From an uncultured Alphaproteobacteria bacterium (GTDB lineage Bacteria; Pseudomonadota; Alphaproteobacteria; HIMB59; GCA-002718135): a stretch of 64,000 nucleotides of DNA. Shown here one piece after another: positions 27,760 through 36,772 of this stretch (within the stretch, counting starts at the first letter, position 1; every line of letters begins with the position of its first letter). The position numbers were made by a program, and so were the translations under genes. The notes under the pieces were generated by a model. The model ran no database searches and had not been told where the DNA came from. It saw only the letters and a program-made list of their open reading frames with translations. The stretch covers positions 1-64,000 of the forward strand of contig CACJAV010000005.1 in NCBI GenBank assembly GCA_902591485.1, read 5' to 3'.

Positions 27760-27847
27760 GGAAGGTTTGAGGGCGAATATATTGCTAATCCAGTCAGGTC
27801 TGAAAAGAAGCAGCTGTACCAATTCTATTCGGGTCTTATAACCTTCC
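27760..27847 (+). ncRNA. ffs: Signal recognition particle RNA, small bacterial type (4.5S)
   Basis: An 88-base hairpin RNA. The 5' end GGAAGGTT pairs with AACCTTCC at the 3' end. The apical domain has the universally conserved elements CCAGTCAGGTCTGAAAAGAA and AGCAGC that bind Ffh. It directs membrane-protein ribosomes to the translocase. The order SRP RNA-dnaX-ybaB-recR is typical of alphaproteobacteria. Confidence 0.93.
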
Positions 27848-27856
27848 TTGAATATT

Positions 27857-29530
27857 ATGACAGTAAATACAGAATATAAAGTTCTTGCTAGAAAATATAG
27901 ACCCCAAACATTTGGTGATTTAATTGGACAAGAAACTTTGGTTCAAATTTTAACTAATGCAATAACAACTAGCAGAATTGCAAATGCTTATCTTTTAACA
28001 GGTGTGCGAGGTGTCGGTAAAACTACTACAGCAAGATTAATTGCAATGAGTTTGAACTGTGAAAATAGAAAAGAATCTAGCTGCGAACCTTGTGGAAATT
28101 GTGACTCATGTCAATCTATTAGATCAGATCATAATTTAGACGTTATTGAAATGGATGCTGCGAGTAAAACTGGTGTTGATGATGTCCGTGAAATTATTGA
28201 TAACGTAAAATATAAACCCGTAAATAGTACATTTAAAATATTTATTATTGACGAGGTGCATATGCTCTCTAAAAGTGCGTTTAATGCACTTTTAAAAACT
28301 TTAGAGGAACCACCTGAACATGTTAAATTCATTTTTGCTACAACTGAAGTAAAAAAAATTCCCGTAACAATTTTATCTAGATGTCAACGTTTTGATCTTA
28401 AACGAGTTGATTTTGAAAATTTATCAAAACATCTTAAAAAAATTTCAGAACTTGAAAAAGTAAAAATTGATGATGATGCAATAGCGCTTTTGGTCAGAGC
28501 TGGTGATGGCTCTGTAAGAGACTCTATAAGTTTACTGGATCAAGCAGTTATAAACAACAGTAAAAATGTTACAGCTGAGACTGTTAGTAACATGTTAGGT
28601 CTTGCTGATAGAGGAAAAATATATGATTTGCTGGAATCTGCTGCTGAAGGAAATGCATCTAAATCACTAATCATTTTTAGAGATTTATATAATTCTGGGG
28701 CTGATATTCTGATGATTTTTGAGGAATTGCTTAATGCTGTTCATTCTATTACGCAAATTAAAATTTCCCCAGATATAAAAAAAGATATTTCGATACCTGA
28801 AATTGAAAGAGTAAAAGGTGACTATTTTTCGAATAAATTATCTATGAACGCTCTTGGCATAATGTGGCAGGTTCTTTTCAAAGGCTTTCAAGAACTACAA
28901 AATGGATTTCATCTTTTTCAACTGGGAGAAATGATAATTATAAGACTTATTTACATAAGTAGTAATCCTAATCCTGAAGGCACTAAAAAAGAAATTCTGA
29001 ATAAAAAAAATGAAGATGCTCAATCAATTTCAAAAGATCAGGAAATAAAAAAAAAAGTTGATTTAAATACAGGTGCCAACACCGTAAATAGTGATGCCGC
29101 AACATCTTCTGAAATTAAAATTCCTAATTTTAGACAATTTGTTGATCTTTTTTATAAGAAAAGAGAGGCTTTATTGCATACTCAGCTTTATAACTCAGTT
29201 AAACTAATATCATTTAAAGAAGGGGAAGTTGTCATAAATACTTCATTAATAAGAGATCAGCATTTTAATAGAAATGTTGGAAAGCTAATTTCTAAATGGA
29301 CGGGCAGAATATGGCAAATACACTCTTCAGATAGCAACATTGGAAGCTCTTTAAGTGAAGAAGATGTTATTGATCAGCAAAATGAAATAAAAACAATGAA
29401 AAACCACCCTGAGGTAATAAAAATTCTAGAAGCTCTTCCAGGTTTGAGTATTCATTCTATTACTGATATTACAGATACTGTTGATGAAACAATTGATGAA
29501 TTTGAGTCAGAAAACCATAAGGAGGTATAA
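27857..29530 (+). CDS. dnaX: DNA polymerase III gamma/tau subunit
   Basis: A 557-residue clamp-loader subunit. Domain I has Walker A GVRGVGKTTTARL, the four-cysteine zinc site (C-x8-C-x2-C-x2-C, CEPCGNCDSC) and Walker B FIIDEVHMLS; SRCQRF is sensor 1 and SVRDSISLLDQA sensor 2. The C-terminal part after about residue 400 would bind polymerase. I start at the ATG at 27857; a TTG three codons earlier touches the SRP RNA end. At the junction between the conserved part and the C-terminal region are A-tracts of eight (29003-29010) and ten (29047-29056), each followed immediately by TGA in the -1 frame. A short gamma form of about 385 or 401 residues is therefore possible. Confidence 0.95.
   Translation: MTVNTEYKVLARKYRPQTFGDLIGQETLVQILTNAITTSRIANAYLLTGVRGVGKTTTARLIAMSLNCENRKESSCEPCGNCDSCQSIRSDHNLDVIEMDAASKTGVDDVREIIDNVKYKPVNSTFKIFIIDEVHMLSKSAFNALLKTLEEPPEHVKFIFATTEVKKIPVTILSRCQRFDLKRVDFENLSKHLKKISELEKVKIDDDAIALLVRAGDGSVRDSISLLDQAVINNSKNVTAETVSNMLGLADRGKIYDLLESAAEGNASKSLIIFRDLYNSGADILMIFEELLNAVHSITQIKISPDIKKDISIPEIERVKGDYFSNKLSMNALGIMWQVLFKGFQELQNGFHLFQLGEMIIIRLIYISSNPNPEGTKKEILNKKNEDAQSISKDQEIKKKVDLNTGANTVNSDAATSSEIKIPNFRQFVDLFYKKREALLHTQLYNSVKLISFKEGEVVINTSLIRDQHFNRNVGKLISKWTGRIWQIHSSDSNIGSSLSEEDVIDQQNEIKTMKNHPEVIKILEALPGLSIHSITDITDTVDETIDEFESENHKEV
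29003..29061 (+). promoter_or_regulatory. Putative slippage/frameshift region inside dnaX
   Basis: An A8 tract (29003-29010) is followed by TGA at 29011-29013 in the -1 frame. An A10 tract (29047-29056) is followed by AGT and then TGA at 29059-29061 in the -1 frame; in the +1 frame TAA occurs at 29064-29066. An AGGA that could act as a Shine-Dalgarno stimulator lies at 29040-29043, and a small GGTG/CACC hairpin lies about 15 bases downstream. Thermus dnaX uses an A9 transcription-slippage tract and E. coli dnaX an A-AAA-AAG frameshift to make gamma. Whether slippage happens here is not known. Confidence 0.5.
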
Positions 29531-29853
29531 TGGTTAATATAGGCAATATGATGAAACAAGCGCAGCAGCTCCAAAAAAAAATGGCAGATGCGCAGGAAAA
29601 GCTAAATTCCATTGAGGTTGAGGGAGTTTCAGGAGGTGGAGTGGTAAAAGTTACTGCTACAGCTAAAGGAGAAATAAAAAGAATTAATATTGATGAAAGT
29701 TTATTAAAGCCTGAGGATAAAGAAATAACTGAAGATTTAATCGTCGCTGCTATTAATGATGCTAAACAAAAAGGTGAAGTGGCCGCACAAGAAGAAATGA
29801 AATCTGTAACAGGAGGACTGCCTTTACCACCTGGTATGAAATTGCCTTTTTAA
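29530..29853 (+). CDS. YbaB/EbfC family nucleoid-associated protein
   Basis: A 107-residue protein of the YbaB family, with the N-terminal helix NMMKQAQQLQKKMADAQEKL, the GGGVVKVTATAKGEIKRINID strand region and a proline-rich end. Family members form dimers that bind DNA and are almost always encoded between dnaX and recR, as here. A strong AAGGAGG overlaps the end of dnaX and the start overlaps the dnaX stop, giving coupled translation. Confidence 0.94.
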   Translation: MVNIGNMMKQAQQLQKKMADAQEKLNSIEVEGVSGGGVVKVTATAKGEIKRINIDESLLKPEDKEITEDLIVAAINDAKQKGEVAAQEEMKSVTGGLPLPPGMKLPF

Positions 29854-29856
29854 ATA

Positions 29857-30456
29857 ATGGATGGATCTGCGATAGAAAAATTAATAGCCGATATTTCTAA
29901 ATTACCAGGTTTAGGAAGACGTTCTGCTCAGAGAATTGCTTTATATCTATTAAAAAATAAGGATCGTTCTTTGTTGCCCTTGATTCAGACTTTAGAATCA
30001 TCCCACAAACTAATAAGTGAATGCTCAGCATGTGGAAATGTTGATATGACAAATCCTTGTAATATTTGTGCAAGTTCGAATAGAGATCAGAAATCCATTT
30101 GTATTATTGAGGATGTGTCAGATTTATGGACATTTGAAAGAACCGGTTTTTATAGGGGATTGTATCATGTATTAGGAGGTTCTTTATCTGCTATAAACGG
30201 AATAGGTATGGAAGAGCTTACAATTACAAAGCTCGTCAAAAGAATTGAAGAAAATCAAATTAGTGAAGTAATACTGGCTTTAAGCACTACAATGGAAGGT
30301 CAAACAACCACACATGTGATTGCCGACAAGTTAGAGTCATTTAAAAATTTAACAGTAACAAGATTAGCTCAAGGAATACCTATTGGTGGTGAGGTGCATT
30401 ATCTAGATGAAAATACTTTAAATACTGCATTTCAATCACGAAAAAAAATAGTCTAG
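29857..30456 (+). CDS. recR: Recombination mediator protein RecR
   Basis: A 199-residue protein with a helix-hairpin-helix (LPGLGRRSAQRIA), a four-cysteine zinc finger (CSACGNVDMTNPCNIC), a Toprim domain (ICIIEDVSDLWTFERTGFYRG, HVLGG) and the C-terminal TRLAQGIPIGGEVHYLDE. With RecO and RecF it loads RecA at single-stranded gaps. It starts three bases after the ybaB stop. Confidence 0.96.
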   Translation: MDGSAIEKLIADISKLPGLGRRSAQRIALYLLKNKDRSLLPLIQTLESSHKLISECSACGNVDMTNPCNICASSNRDQKSICIIEDVSDLWTFERTGFYRGLYHVLGGSLSAINGIGMEELTITKLVKRIEENQISEVILALSTTMEGQTTTHVIADKLESFKNLTVTRLAQGIPIGGEVHYLDENTLNTAFQSRKKIV

Positions 30457-30462
30457 AAATTA

Positions 30463-30972
30463 ATGGAAATATTATTAGTTCCTAATGAAGTTTTACGTCT
30501 TAAAGCAAAAAAACTAACAAAAATTACCAAAGAAGATATTAATTTTGCTCATCAAATGATGGAAACCATGATTAAGGCTCCAGGCGTTGGATTGGCAGCC
30601 AATCAAGTTGGAATATTAAAGCAAATTGTTACAATAAATTTTGAAGATAAGGAAAATGACAAAAAAGCAAATTATATTTTATTCAATCCTTCAATTATAG
30701 AGTATTCAGCAGAAAAAACTATTATGGAAGAGGGATGCCTGTCTTTGCCAGAGCAATATGCAGATGTTGAAAGACCAAAACAAATAATTATCGAGTATAC
30801 AGATGAAAATGAAAAATTAATAAAAAAAGAAATAGATGGTTATGAAGCCAGAATACTGCAACATGAAATTGATCATTTATCTGGAAAATTATTCGTTGAC
30901 TATCTATCATCCTTAAAAAGAAACATATTAATAAAAAAAGTAAAAAAATTACAAAATACAAAAAAAAGATGA
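30463..30972 (+). CDS. def: Peptide deformylase
   Basis: A 169-residue metalloenzyme removing the formyl group from new proteins. All three catalytic motifs are intact: GVGLAANQVG, EEGCLSLP and QHEIDHLSGKLF. The C-terminal tail is lysine-rich. It overlaps the fmt start by four bases, so the enzymes that add and remove the formyl group are made together, as in most bacteria. Confidence 0.96.
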   Translation: MEILLVPNEVLRLKAKKLTKITKEDINFAHQMMETMIKAPGVGLAANQVGILKQIVTINFEDKENDKKANYILFNPSIIEYSAEKTIMEEGCLSLPEQYADVERPKQIIIEYTDENEKLIKKEIDGYEARILQHEIDHLSGKLFVDYLSSLKRNILIKKVKKLQNTKKR

Positions 30973-31892
30973 ATGATAAAAAAATAATTTTTATGGGCAC
31001 ACCGCATATAGCCGCCCAACATTTACAGTACTTAATTGATAGTAGTTTAAATATAATTGGTGTGTTTACACAACCACCAAGAAAAAAAAATAGAGGTATG
31101 CAAATTGAAGAAAGCCCAGTTCATCAAATTGCTAAAAAAAATAATTTACAAACCTTTTATCCAAACTCTATAGATTACTCAGTAATAGAAAAAATAAAGA
31201 GTCTTAATCCTGATATAATTATTGTAGTTGCATATGGTATAATTTTACCATCGCAATTTCTAAACATACCAAAATTTGGATGTATTAATATTCATGTATC
31301 TCTCCTGCCAAGATGGAGAGGGGCAGCACCAATTGAACATGCTTTGCTAGCAGGAGATGTAAAAACTGGCATAAGTGTAATTAAGATTTCTCCTAAACTG
31401 GACGCTGGAGATATTCTTTATCAAGAAAGCTTAAAAATAAGTGAAGATATGTATAGTGATGAATTAACAAGTGCCCTCACAAATTTAGGCAAAAGGACAA
31501 TGCTTCAAGTTTTGCCAATAATTTTTGAAAAAAATATTTCATCTAATAAACAGGACTCAAATAAAGTTACGTACGCAAAAAAGTTCACATCAAATGATAG
31601 AAAAATAAATTTTAATAATTCTACTACTCAAGTGTATAATCACATTCGAGCTCATGGACCAAAACCAGGTTCATGGTTTGTTTATCGAGGTGAAAGAATT
31701 AAAATTTTAAAAGCTACAAAACATAAAGATAAAGGGAAGCAATCCACTATCTTAAATAATAAATTTATGCTCGCATGTACTGATGGAAGTATACTTCCTA
31801 CTCTTATACAGCGTGAAGGTAAAAAAGCTGTTGAATTAAAAGATTTTATTCAAGGCTTCTCTTTTGCAGTTAATGATAAAATAAATGCCTAA
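30969..31892 (+). CDS. fmt: Methionyl-tRNA formyltransferase
   Basis: A 307-residue enzyme that formylates initiator Met-tRNA. The N-terminal formyltransferase fold begins IIFMGTPHIAAQHL. The catalytic block NIHVSLLPRWRGAAPIEHAL and the DAGDIL aspartate are conserved. A C-terminal OB-like domain with the typical start RAHGPKPGSWF follows. It overlaps truA by eight bases. An A9 tract occurs early in the gene (31082-31090) but the frame stays open. Confidence 0.96.
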   Translation: MNDKKIIFMGTPHIAAQHLQYLIDSSLNIIGVFTQPPRKKNRGMQIEESPVHQIAKKNNLQTFYPNSIDYSVIEKIKSLNPDIIIVVAYGIILPSQFLNIPKFGCINIHVSLLPRWRGAAPIEHALLAGDVKTGISVIKISPKLDAGDILYQESLKISEDMYSDELTSALTNLGKRTMLQVLPIIFEKNISSNKQDSNKVTYAKKFTSNDRKINFNNSTTQVYNHIRAHGPKPGSWFVYRGERIKILKATKHKDKGKQSTILNNKFMLACTDGSILPTLIQREGKKAVELKDFIQGFSFAVNDKINA

Positions 31893-32619
31893 TTATAAGA
31901 TTACTGTTGAGTATGATGGCACTAATTTTGTTGGTTGGCAACAGCAAGCAAATGGAGTATCAGTTCAGTCATCATTGCAAGACTCTGTGTTTAAGCTCTC
32001 AGGTGAAAAAGTTGTTGTGTATGGAGCGGGAAGAACGGATGCAGGTGTTCATGCTTATGGGCAGGTTGCTTCTTTTGTAATTTCAAAAAAAATCTCTACC
32101 GATGTAATTAGAGATGGCTTAAATCAACATTTACGGCCTCTAATGATCTCAGTTTTAAAAGCAGAGGAAGTAGATAATGATTTTCATGCAAGATTTTCAG
32201 CTAAAAAAAGATGGTATGTATATAAAATAATTAACAGAAGGTCTCCATTAACAATAGATGCAAATCGTGCATGGTGTGTTCATAAAATTTTAGATACAAA
32301 AAAAATGCAAAATGAATCTGCTTCATTTCTTGGTAAACACGACTTAAATGCTTTTCGTTCTGCGCATTGCCAATCAAAAAGTAGCATCAGAACTATTGAT
32401 GATATAATCATTAATATTAAAAACGAGAGTATATTTATTGAAGTTGTAGCAAAATCCTTTCTTCATTCACAAGTAAGAATCATGGTTGGTACCTTAGTAG
32501 ATATTGCTAAGGGAAATATTAATACATCTATATTAGAAATTATTAATTCTAAAAACAGGGAAGTTGCCGGGCAAACAGCACCTGCAAACGGCTTATATTT
32601 AAAAAAAATTGCTTATTAA
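31885..32619 (+). CDS. truA: tRNA pseudouridine(38-40) synthase
   Basis: A 244-residue pseudouridine synthase with the family start YKITVEYDGTNFVGWQ and the catalytic aspartate in GAGRTDAGVHAYGQVAS. The FHARFSAKKRWYVYKI and SFLHSQVRIMVGTLV blocks are also typical. It modifies the anticodon arm of many tRNAs. It is the last gene of the recR-def-fmt-truA run. Confidence 0.96.
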   Translation: MPNYKITVEYDGTNFVGWQQQANGVSVQSSLQDSVFKLSGEKVVVYGAGRTDAGVHAYGQVASFVISKKISTDVIRDGLNQHLRPLMISVLKAEEVDNDFHARFSAKKRWYVYKIINRRSPLTIDANRAWCVHKILDTKKMQNESASFLGKHDLNAFRSAHCQSKSSIRTIDDIIINIKNESIFIEVVAKSFLHSQVRIMVGTLVDIAKGNINTSILEIINSKNREVAGQTAPANGLYLKKIAY

Positions 32620-32635
32620 AATCAAGCTTGTTTAT

Positions 32636-32908
32636 TTAATTATTACGAGACTCCAACAATTTTTTTTTGATCAGTGATAACCCACTTTCTTGTTTTGATT
32701 TATAGGACTCATCAAAAGCTTTTAAATGCCATCCACTCAGACGGCTTCTTAATAAGTCAATATTTTTTAACTTCCATTCATTTGTTGTATTTTCATCTTT
32801 CCAAGCTTTTTTATCATCACTTGATCTAGCACATCCATAGCAAAAACCACTAATAGGATCAGTTTTGCAGACGCTAATACATGGAGAAATAATATTTTGT
32901 TGACTCAT
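32636..32908 (-). CDS. DUF1289 family cysteine-rich small protein
   Basis: A 90-residue protein with the DUF1289 signature SPCISVCKTDPISGFCYGCAR (four cysteines), followed by W and R residues that are conserved in the family. The cysteines may bind iron or zinc, but no function is established. It converges with truA at a 16-base gap and diverges from the flavoprotein gene. Confidence 0.85.
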   Translation of the reverse strand: MSQQNIISPCISVCKTDPISGFCYGCARSSDDKKAWKDENTTNEWKLKNIDLLRSRLSGWHLKAFDESYKSKQESGLSLIKKKLLESRNN

Positions 32909-32959
32909 AAATATTTAATTATATTTTTTTTCCAATAATTCAATTACAATACTCTAATT

Positions 32960-33529
32960 ATGTCTAAAATATTTATTGTTTACTCTCACTATGATGAGAA
33001 ATCTTTTAACTCTTCAATTAAAGATACATTTATAAAAAAAGCAAAAGAGGAGGGCCATACAGTTGATTTGGTTGACCTATATAAAGAAAAATTTGATCCT
33101 GTTTTTTTTGGACAAGAACCAGATAATGTAGTTCTCGATCATCGTAAACGTATTGAAAAATCTGATGTTATTGTGCTGATAGCTCCAATTTGGAATTTCA
33201 GAATGCCAGCGATCTTAGAAGGTTGGATTGATAAAGTTTTAGCACCACCCTGGGCTTTTACTTTTAAAAAATTAATTGGAAATTACGGTTATCCTCTAGG
33301 TAACTTAAAAAATAAAAAAGCAATAATATTTTGTACGTATGGCTCACCTAGATTAGCCATAACAACATTTTTTTTAAATTTACCAATAAGAAGATTGAAA
33401 AGAGGAGTTTTTCACATCTGTGGAATTACAAAGATAAATTATAGAAGGTATTTTGCTGTACCTTTTGTATCTAACGCTAAGAGAAAATCATTTTTAGCAG
33501 ATGTTGCTAATTCAGTTAATTGGATTTAA
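32960..33529 (+). CDS. NAD(P)H-quinone oxidoreductase-like flavoprotein
   Basis: A 189-residue protein of the flavodoxin_2 (NQO/KefF/modulator of drug activity) fold. The start IFIVYSHYDEKSFNSSI resembles the FMN/FAD-binding first loop, IAPIWNFRMPAILEGWIDKVL is the hallmark second block, and a TYGSPR loop follows. It probably reduces quinones or other electrophiles with NAD(P)H. It stands 23 bases ahead of the dehydratase gene. Confidence 0.82.
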   Translation: MSKIFIVYSHYDEKSFNSSIKDTFIKKAKEEGHTVDLVDLYKEKFDPVFFGQEPDNVVLDHRKRIEKSDVIVLIAPIWNFRMPAILEGWIDKVLAPPWAFTFKKLIGNYGYPLGNLKNKKAIIFCTYGSPRLAITTFFLNLPIRRLKRGVFHICGITKINYRRYFAVPFVSNAKRKSFLADVANSVNWI

Positions 33530-33552
33530 GTTAAATAAATATTACTTATTAT

Positions 33553-34515
33553 ATGAATTTTTCATTCAAAAATATAGATGATGCCTATAGTAAAATCAAA
33601 AATCAAATTATTAAAACACCACTATTAACAAATGATTATATTAATAAAAAATTAGACTCCAAAATTTTTTTCAAATTAGAAAATCTCCAGACAACTGGCT
33701 CCTTTAAGTTAAGAGGAGCAACACATAAAATTTCTAAATTAAGTGAAGATAATAAAAGAAATGGTGTAGTAGCTTACTCTTCTGGTAATCATGCACAAGC
33801 TGTTGCTTATGCATCACTTCAAAATCAAATTAGTTGTAAAATAATTATGCCTAACAACGCTCCAAAAATAAAAATTGAGAATACAAAAAAATATAAAGCT
33901 GAGGTTATTCTTTACGATCCCTCAACACAATCTAGAGAAAATATTGGTGAAAAAATTTCTAAAGATGAAAACAGAACATTAATACGTCCTTATGATGATC
34001 TAGATGTAATTGCTGGTCAGGGTACTGCTGGTCTAGAAATTTTTGATCAACTTAAGGAATATAATATTGTGCCTGATATTTATTTATGTTGTTGTGGAGG
34101 TGGAGGCCTTATTGCTGGAACATCAACTTACTTAAAGTATAAATTTAAAAATATTGAGTCATACTCTGTGGAACCTTATGGTTTTGATGATACAAAAAAA
34201 TCTCTCAATAGTTCAAAAATATTAGCAAATGAGCAGGGACATTCTTCAATTTGTGATGCTATTATAACCCCTGAGCCAGGCAAACTTACTTTCCCTATTA
34301 ATCTTCAAAATCTGAAAACTGGATTAGTTGTAAGGGATGATGAGGTTAAGAATTCAATTAAATTTTTTGCTGAACATTTAAAAATAATTATTGAACCTGG
34401 GGGCGCAGTAGCAGCAACTGCTGCATTAACAAAAAAAATTGATTTGAAAAATAAAAATGTTGTTGTGATGATATCAGGAGGTAATATTGATTTAGATATG
34501 TTTGCAAATTTATGA
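33553..34515 (+). CDS. PLP-dependent threonine/serine dehydratase
   Basis: A 320-residue fold-type II PLP enzyme. The cofactor lysine lies in TTGSFKLRGA (about residue 54), SSGNHAQAVA binds the substrate carboxylate, and CCCGGGGLIAGTS holds the PLP phosphate. At this length it lacks the C-terminal regulatory ACT-like domain of biosynthetic IlvA, so it fits catabolic threonine ammonia-lyase, serine dehydratase or serine racemase types. Motifs alone do not decide between them. Its stop overlaps the next start by four bases. Confidence 0.86.
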   Translation: MNFSFKNIDDAYSKIKNQIIKTPLLTNDYINKKLDSKIFFKLENLQTTGSFKLRGATHKISKLSEDNKRNGVVAYSSGNHAQAVAYASLQNQISCKIIMPNNAPKIKIENTKKYKAEVILYDPSTQSRENIGEKISKDENRTLIRPYDDLDVIAGQGTAGLEIFDQLKEYNIVPDIYLCCCGGGGLIAGTSTYLKYKFKNIESYSVEPYGFDDTKKSLNSSKILANEQGHSSICDAIITPEPGKLTFPINLQNLKTGLVVRDDEVKNSIKFFAEHLKIIIEPGGAVAATAALTKKIDLKNKNVVVMISGGNIDLDMFANL

Positions 34516-36272
34516 GCAATATTAAAATAAAAAAAATTCAAAATAAATTAAAAGAAAAAAACATTAATACCTTAATTATTAACAGAACAGATGAATTTCT
34601 AAATGAATATATTTCTGAAGATTCTGAAAGATTGCTGTGGGCTACCGATTTTTCTGGCTCCGCAGGTAGAGCTATAGTTAGTCAAAATGCAGCTACCCTT
34701 TTTGTTGATGGTAGATACACTTTTCAAGCAAAAGAGCAGTTAGATACTAGTCAAATTTCTATAGAGCATCTTAATGATTTTTCAAAAAAATTAAGTGGAA
34801 ATTTTATAAAAAATGAATGTATTGCAATTGATCCGAGATTGCATTCGATTGAAGAGACTCTAAAGTATGTAGACTTGTCAGTTAAAAGTGAAACTAAATT
34901 ATATTTTACAGAAGATAATTTAATTGACGAATTGTGGGATAATAAGCCTATTCGTAACTATGGTTTAGTTTTTGATCATCCTAAAAATTTTGCAGGGATA
35001 GAGTCTTCAAAGAAACTTGAGCATGTAATCGAAACCTTAGATAAAAATAACTTAGGTGCCTATTTTTTATCAAGTTTAGACTCCATAGCCTGGTTATTAA
35101 ATTTGAGAGGAAGCGATATTCTTAACACACCTTTAGCTTTTGCATTCTTATTGATATCTCTTGATGATAAACCAGTATTATATGTAAAGATTGATATGGT
35201 TGAGCCTTTATTAAAAGCAAGACTTGCCAAATATATTTACATAGAGCCAATAGAAAAAATCAAAGAAGTATTTAATGATTTAAAACACCAAACAAAAATT
35301 GGTTTTGATTTTAAAAATTCGTCATATTTTTTTTATGATTTAGCAATAAAAAAAAATTGTGTACCTTCACATTTAGAAAATCCATGCCTTATCCCAAAAG
35401 CATCAAAAAATGCTGTCGAGCTTGAGGGAGCAAGAAAAGCACATGTTAGAGATGGAGTAAGCGTTACAAAATTTTTATATTGGTTAAAAAATCATCAAAA
35501 TATTGAAAATGAAAATGAAATTTCTGCGGCTGCTAAATTATTTTCATTTCGTAATTCAAATGATCTATTTCATTCTATCTCTTTTGATACAATTTCTGCT
35601 ATTGGAAAAAATGCTGCTCTTCCTCATTATAGATATGATAAAAACAATCCCATCCCTCTTAAAAAGAATACTATTTATTTATTTGACTCTGGAGGACAAT
35701 ATTACGATGGTACTACTGATATAACTAGAACTGTTATCTTGGGAAAACCAACGAAAGAGCAGAAAGAGATGTTTACTCGAGTTTTAAAAGGACACATAAG
35801 TCTTTCTACACACACTTTTCCAAAAAAGACAAAAGGGACAGATATTGACTACTTAGCAAGATCAAGTCTGCAGGAAATTGGGTGTGATTATGATCATGGT
35901 ACCGGTCATGGAATTGGAAGTTTTTTAAGTGTTCATGAAGCTCCTCAGAGAATATCTAAAAAAAACATGTATCCCAGCGTAGATTTACTATCTGGAATGA
36001 TTTTATCAAATGAGCCAGGTTTTTATAAGGAAGGAGAATATGGAATTCGTATTGAAAATATTCTTATAGTAACGGAAGAGAATGAAAATTTGTTTAATTT
36101 TGAAAATATTTCGTGGGCCCCAATTGATAAGGACCTGATTGAGCCATCTTTACTAAATTCGAATGATTTGAAATGGTTGAATAATTATCATCAAACAGTA
36201 TTTGATAAACTATCTACTTTTCTTACTGCAGAGGAGAAGCTTTGGTTACAAAAGGTAACTTTGCCTCTCTAA
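34512..36272 (+). CDS. Xaa-Pro aminopeptidase (aminopeptidase P family)
   Basis: A 586-residue M24-family peptidase with two creatinase-like N-terminal domains and a C-terminal pita-bread domain. Metal ligands are visible in LFDSGGQYYDGTTDITRT (two aspartates), the GTGHGIGS histidine, and the glutamates of NEPGFYKEGEYGIRIEN. The long form with an extended C-terminus is the class shared with eukaryotic cytosolic aminopeptidase P. It should release N-terminal residues preceding proline, which suits a cell with a peptide importer. Confidence 0.92.
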   Translation: MSNIKIKKIQNKLKEKNINTLIINRTDEFLNEYISEDSERLLWATDFSGSAGRAIVSQNAATLFVDGRYTFQAKEQLDTSQISIEHLNDFSKKLSGNFIKNECIAIDPRLHSIEETLKYVDLSVKSETKLYFTEDNLIDELWDNKPIRNYGLVFDHPKNFAGIESSKKLEHVIETLDKNNLGAYFLSSLDSIAWLLNLRGSDILNTPLAFAFLLISLDDKPVLYVKIDMVEPLLKARLAKYIYIEPIEKIKEVFNDLKHQTKIGFDFKNSSYFFYDLAIKKNCVPSHLENPCLIPKASKNAVELEGARKAHVRDGVSVTKFLYWLKNHQNIENENEISAAAKLFSFRNSNDLFHSISFDTISAIGKNAALPHYRYDKNNPIPLKKNTIYLFDSGGQYYDGTTDITRTVILGKPTKEQKEMFTRVLKGHISLSTHTFPKKTKGTDIDYLARSSLQEIGCDYDHGTGHGIGSFLSVHEAPQRISKKNMYPSVDLLSGMILSNEPGFYKEGEYGIRIENILIVTEENENLFNFENISWAPIDKDLIEPSLLNSNDLKWLNNYHQTVFDKLSTFLTAEEKLWLQKVTLPL

Positions 36273-36284
36273 CTCCAGTAAAAC

Positions 36285-36446
36285 CTAAATATAGAATTGA
36301 TTATATTTGCCCTTTTGTTCAAGTTCCCGCATTCTTTGCTCTAAATCGTATGTATTAGCAGACTGAGAAAGATATTTTTCAATTTTTTCACGATCATGAT
36401 CAAAAGTAAAGGATCTTAAAAAATTATTAAGCAGCTTTTTTATCAT
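36285..36446 (-). CDS. Small DUF3563-like protein
   Basis: A 53-residue protein, with ATG at 36444-36446 preceded by GGAGATAA and a TAG stop at 36285-36287. The C-terminal part reads EKYLSQSANTYDLEQRMREL, matching the short DUF3563 pattern of a YLaqS..(D/Y)DLErRmReLe helix. The start overlaps the end of the adjoining 60-residue gene by 20 bases, so they form a two-gene unit. No function is known. Confidence 0.65.
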   Translation of the reverse strand: MIKKLLNNFLRSFTFDHDREKIEKYLSQSANTYDLEQRMRELEQKGKYNQFYI

Positions 36447-36609
36447 TATTTATCTCCTTTTTGTATAAGTGCTCAGTTAAAGCTGATTGCCAATCTTTTC
36501 CGTATTCTGTTCTGAAATATCTGACTAACTGAGGATCAACATTATCAAAACCATAGTCATTTACAGCTTTGTAAGTAGAATTTATAAAATTTAATATATT
36601 TTTATACAT
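36427..36609 (-). CDS. Small hypothetical protein, partner of the DUF3563-like gene
   Basis: A 60-residue soluble protein I do not recognise. The centre NVDPQLVRYFRTEYGKDWQSAL and the following tyrosine look like a compact helical domain. AAGGAATAAAA lies just before its ATG. It overlaps the 53-residue gene downstream and diverges from the GT4 gene across 205 bases containing palindromes. It may be conserved in alphaproteobacteria, but that needs a search. Confidence 0.6.
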   Translation of the reverse strand: MYKNILNFINSTYKAVNDYGFDNVDPQLVRYFRTEYGKDWQSALTEHLYKKEINNDKKAA

Positions 36610-36676
36610 TTTTATTCCTTTCTAGTTGCTAATATAAGAATTAATATATGCAAATCAAACAAGTTATATACATAAA

Positions 36677-36699
36677 ATATATGCAATTTATGCATATAT
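36677..36699. repeat. Inverted repeat in the divergent gap (first)
   Basis: ATATATGCA at 36677-36685 and TGCATATAT at 36691-36699 form a 9-base inverted repeat with a 5-base spacer. It lies about 70 bases upstream of the 60-residue gene and 115 bases upstream of the GT4 gene, so it could be an operator for either. No T-run makes it a terminator. Confidence 0.6.
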
Positions 36700-36772
36700 A
36701 AATATTTAATAAATTTCTAAAATTAGAAAAAAAGGATCTCGTTATTTTAAATAATGATTGTCTACTGAAATT

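Noticed and set aside
27848..27856. A TTG start for dnaX three codons upstream of the chosen ATG
   Set aside because: It abuts the SRP RNA 3' end and leaves no room for a ribosome-binding site; the ATG at 27857 suits better, though neither is proven.
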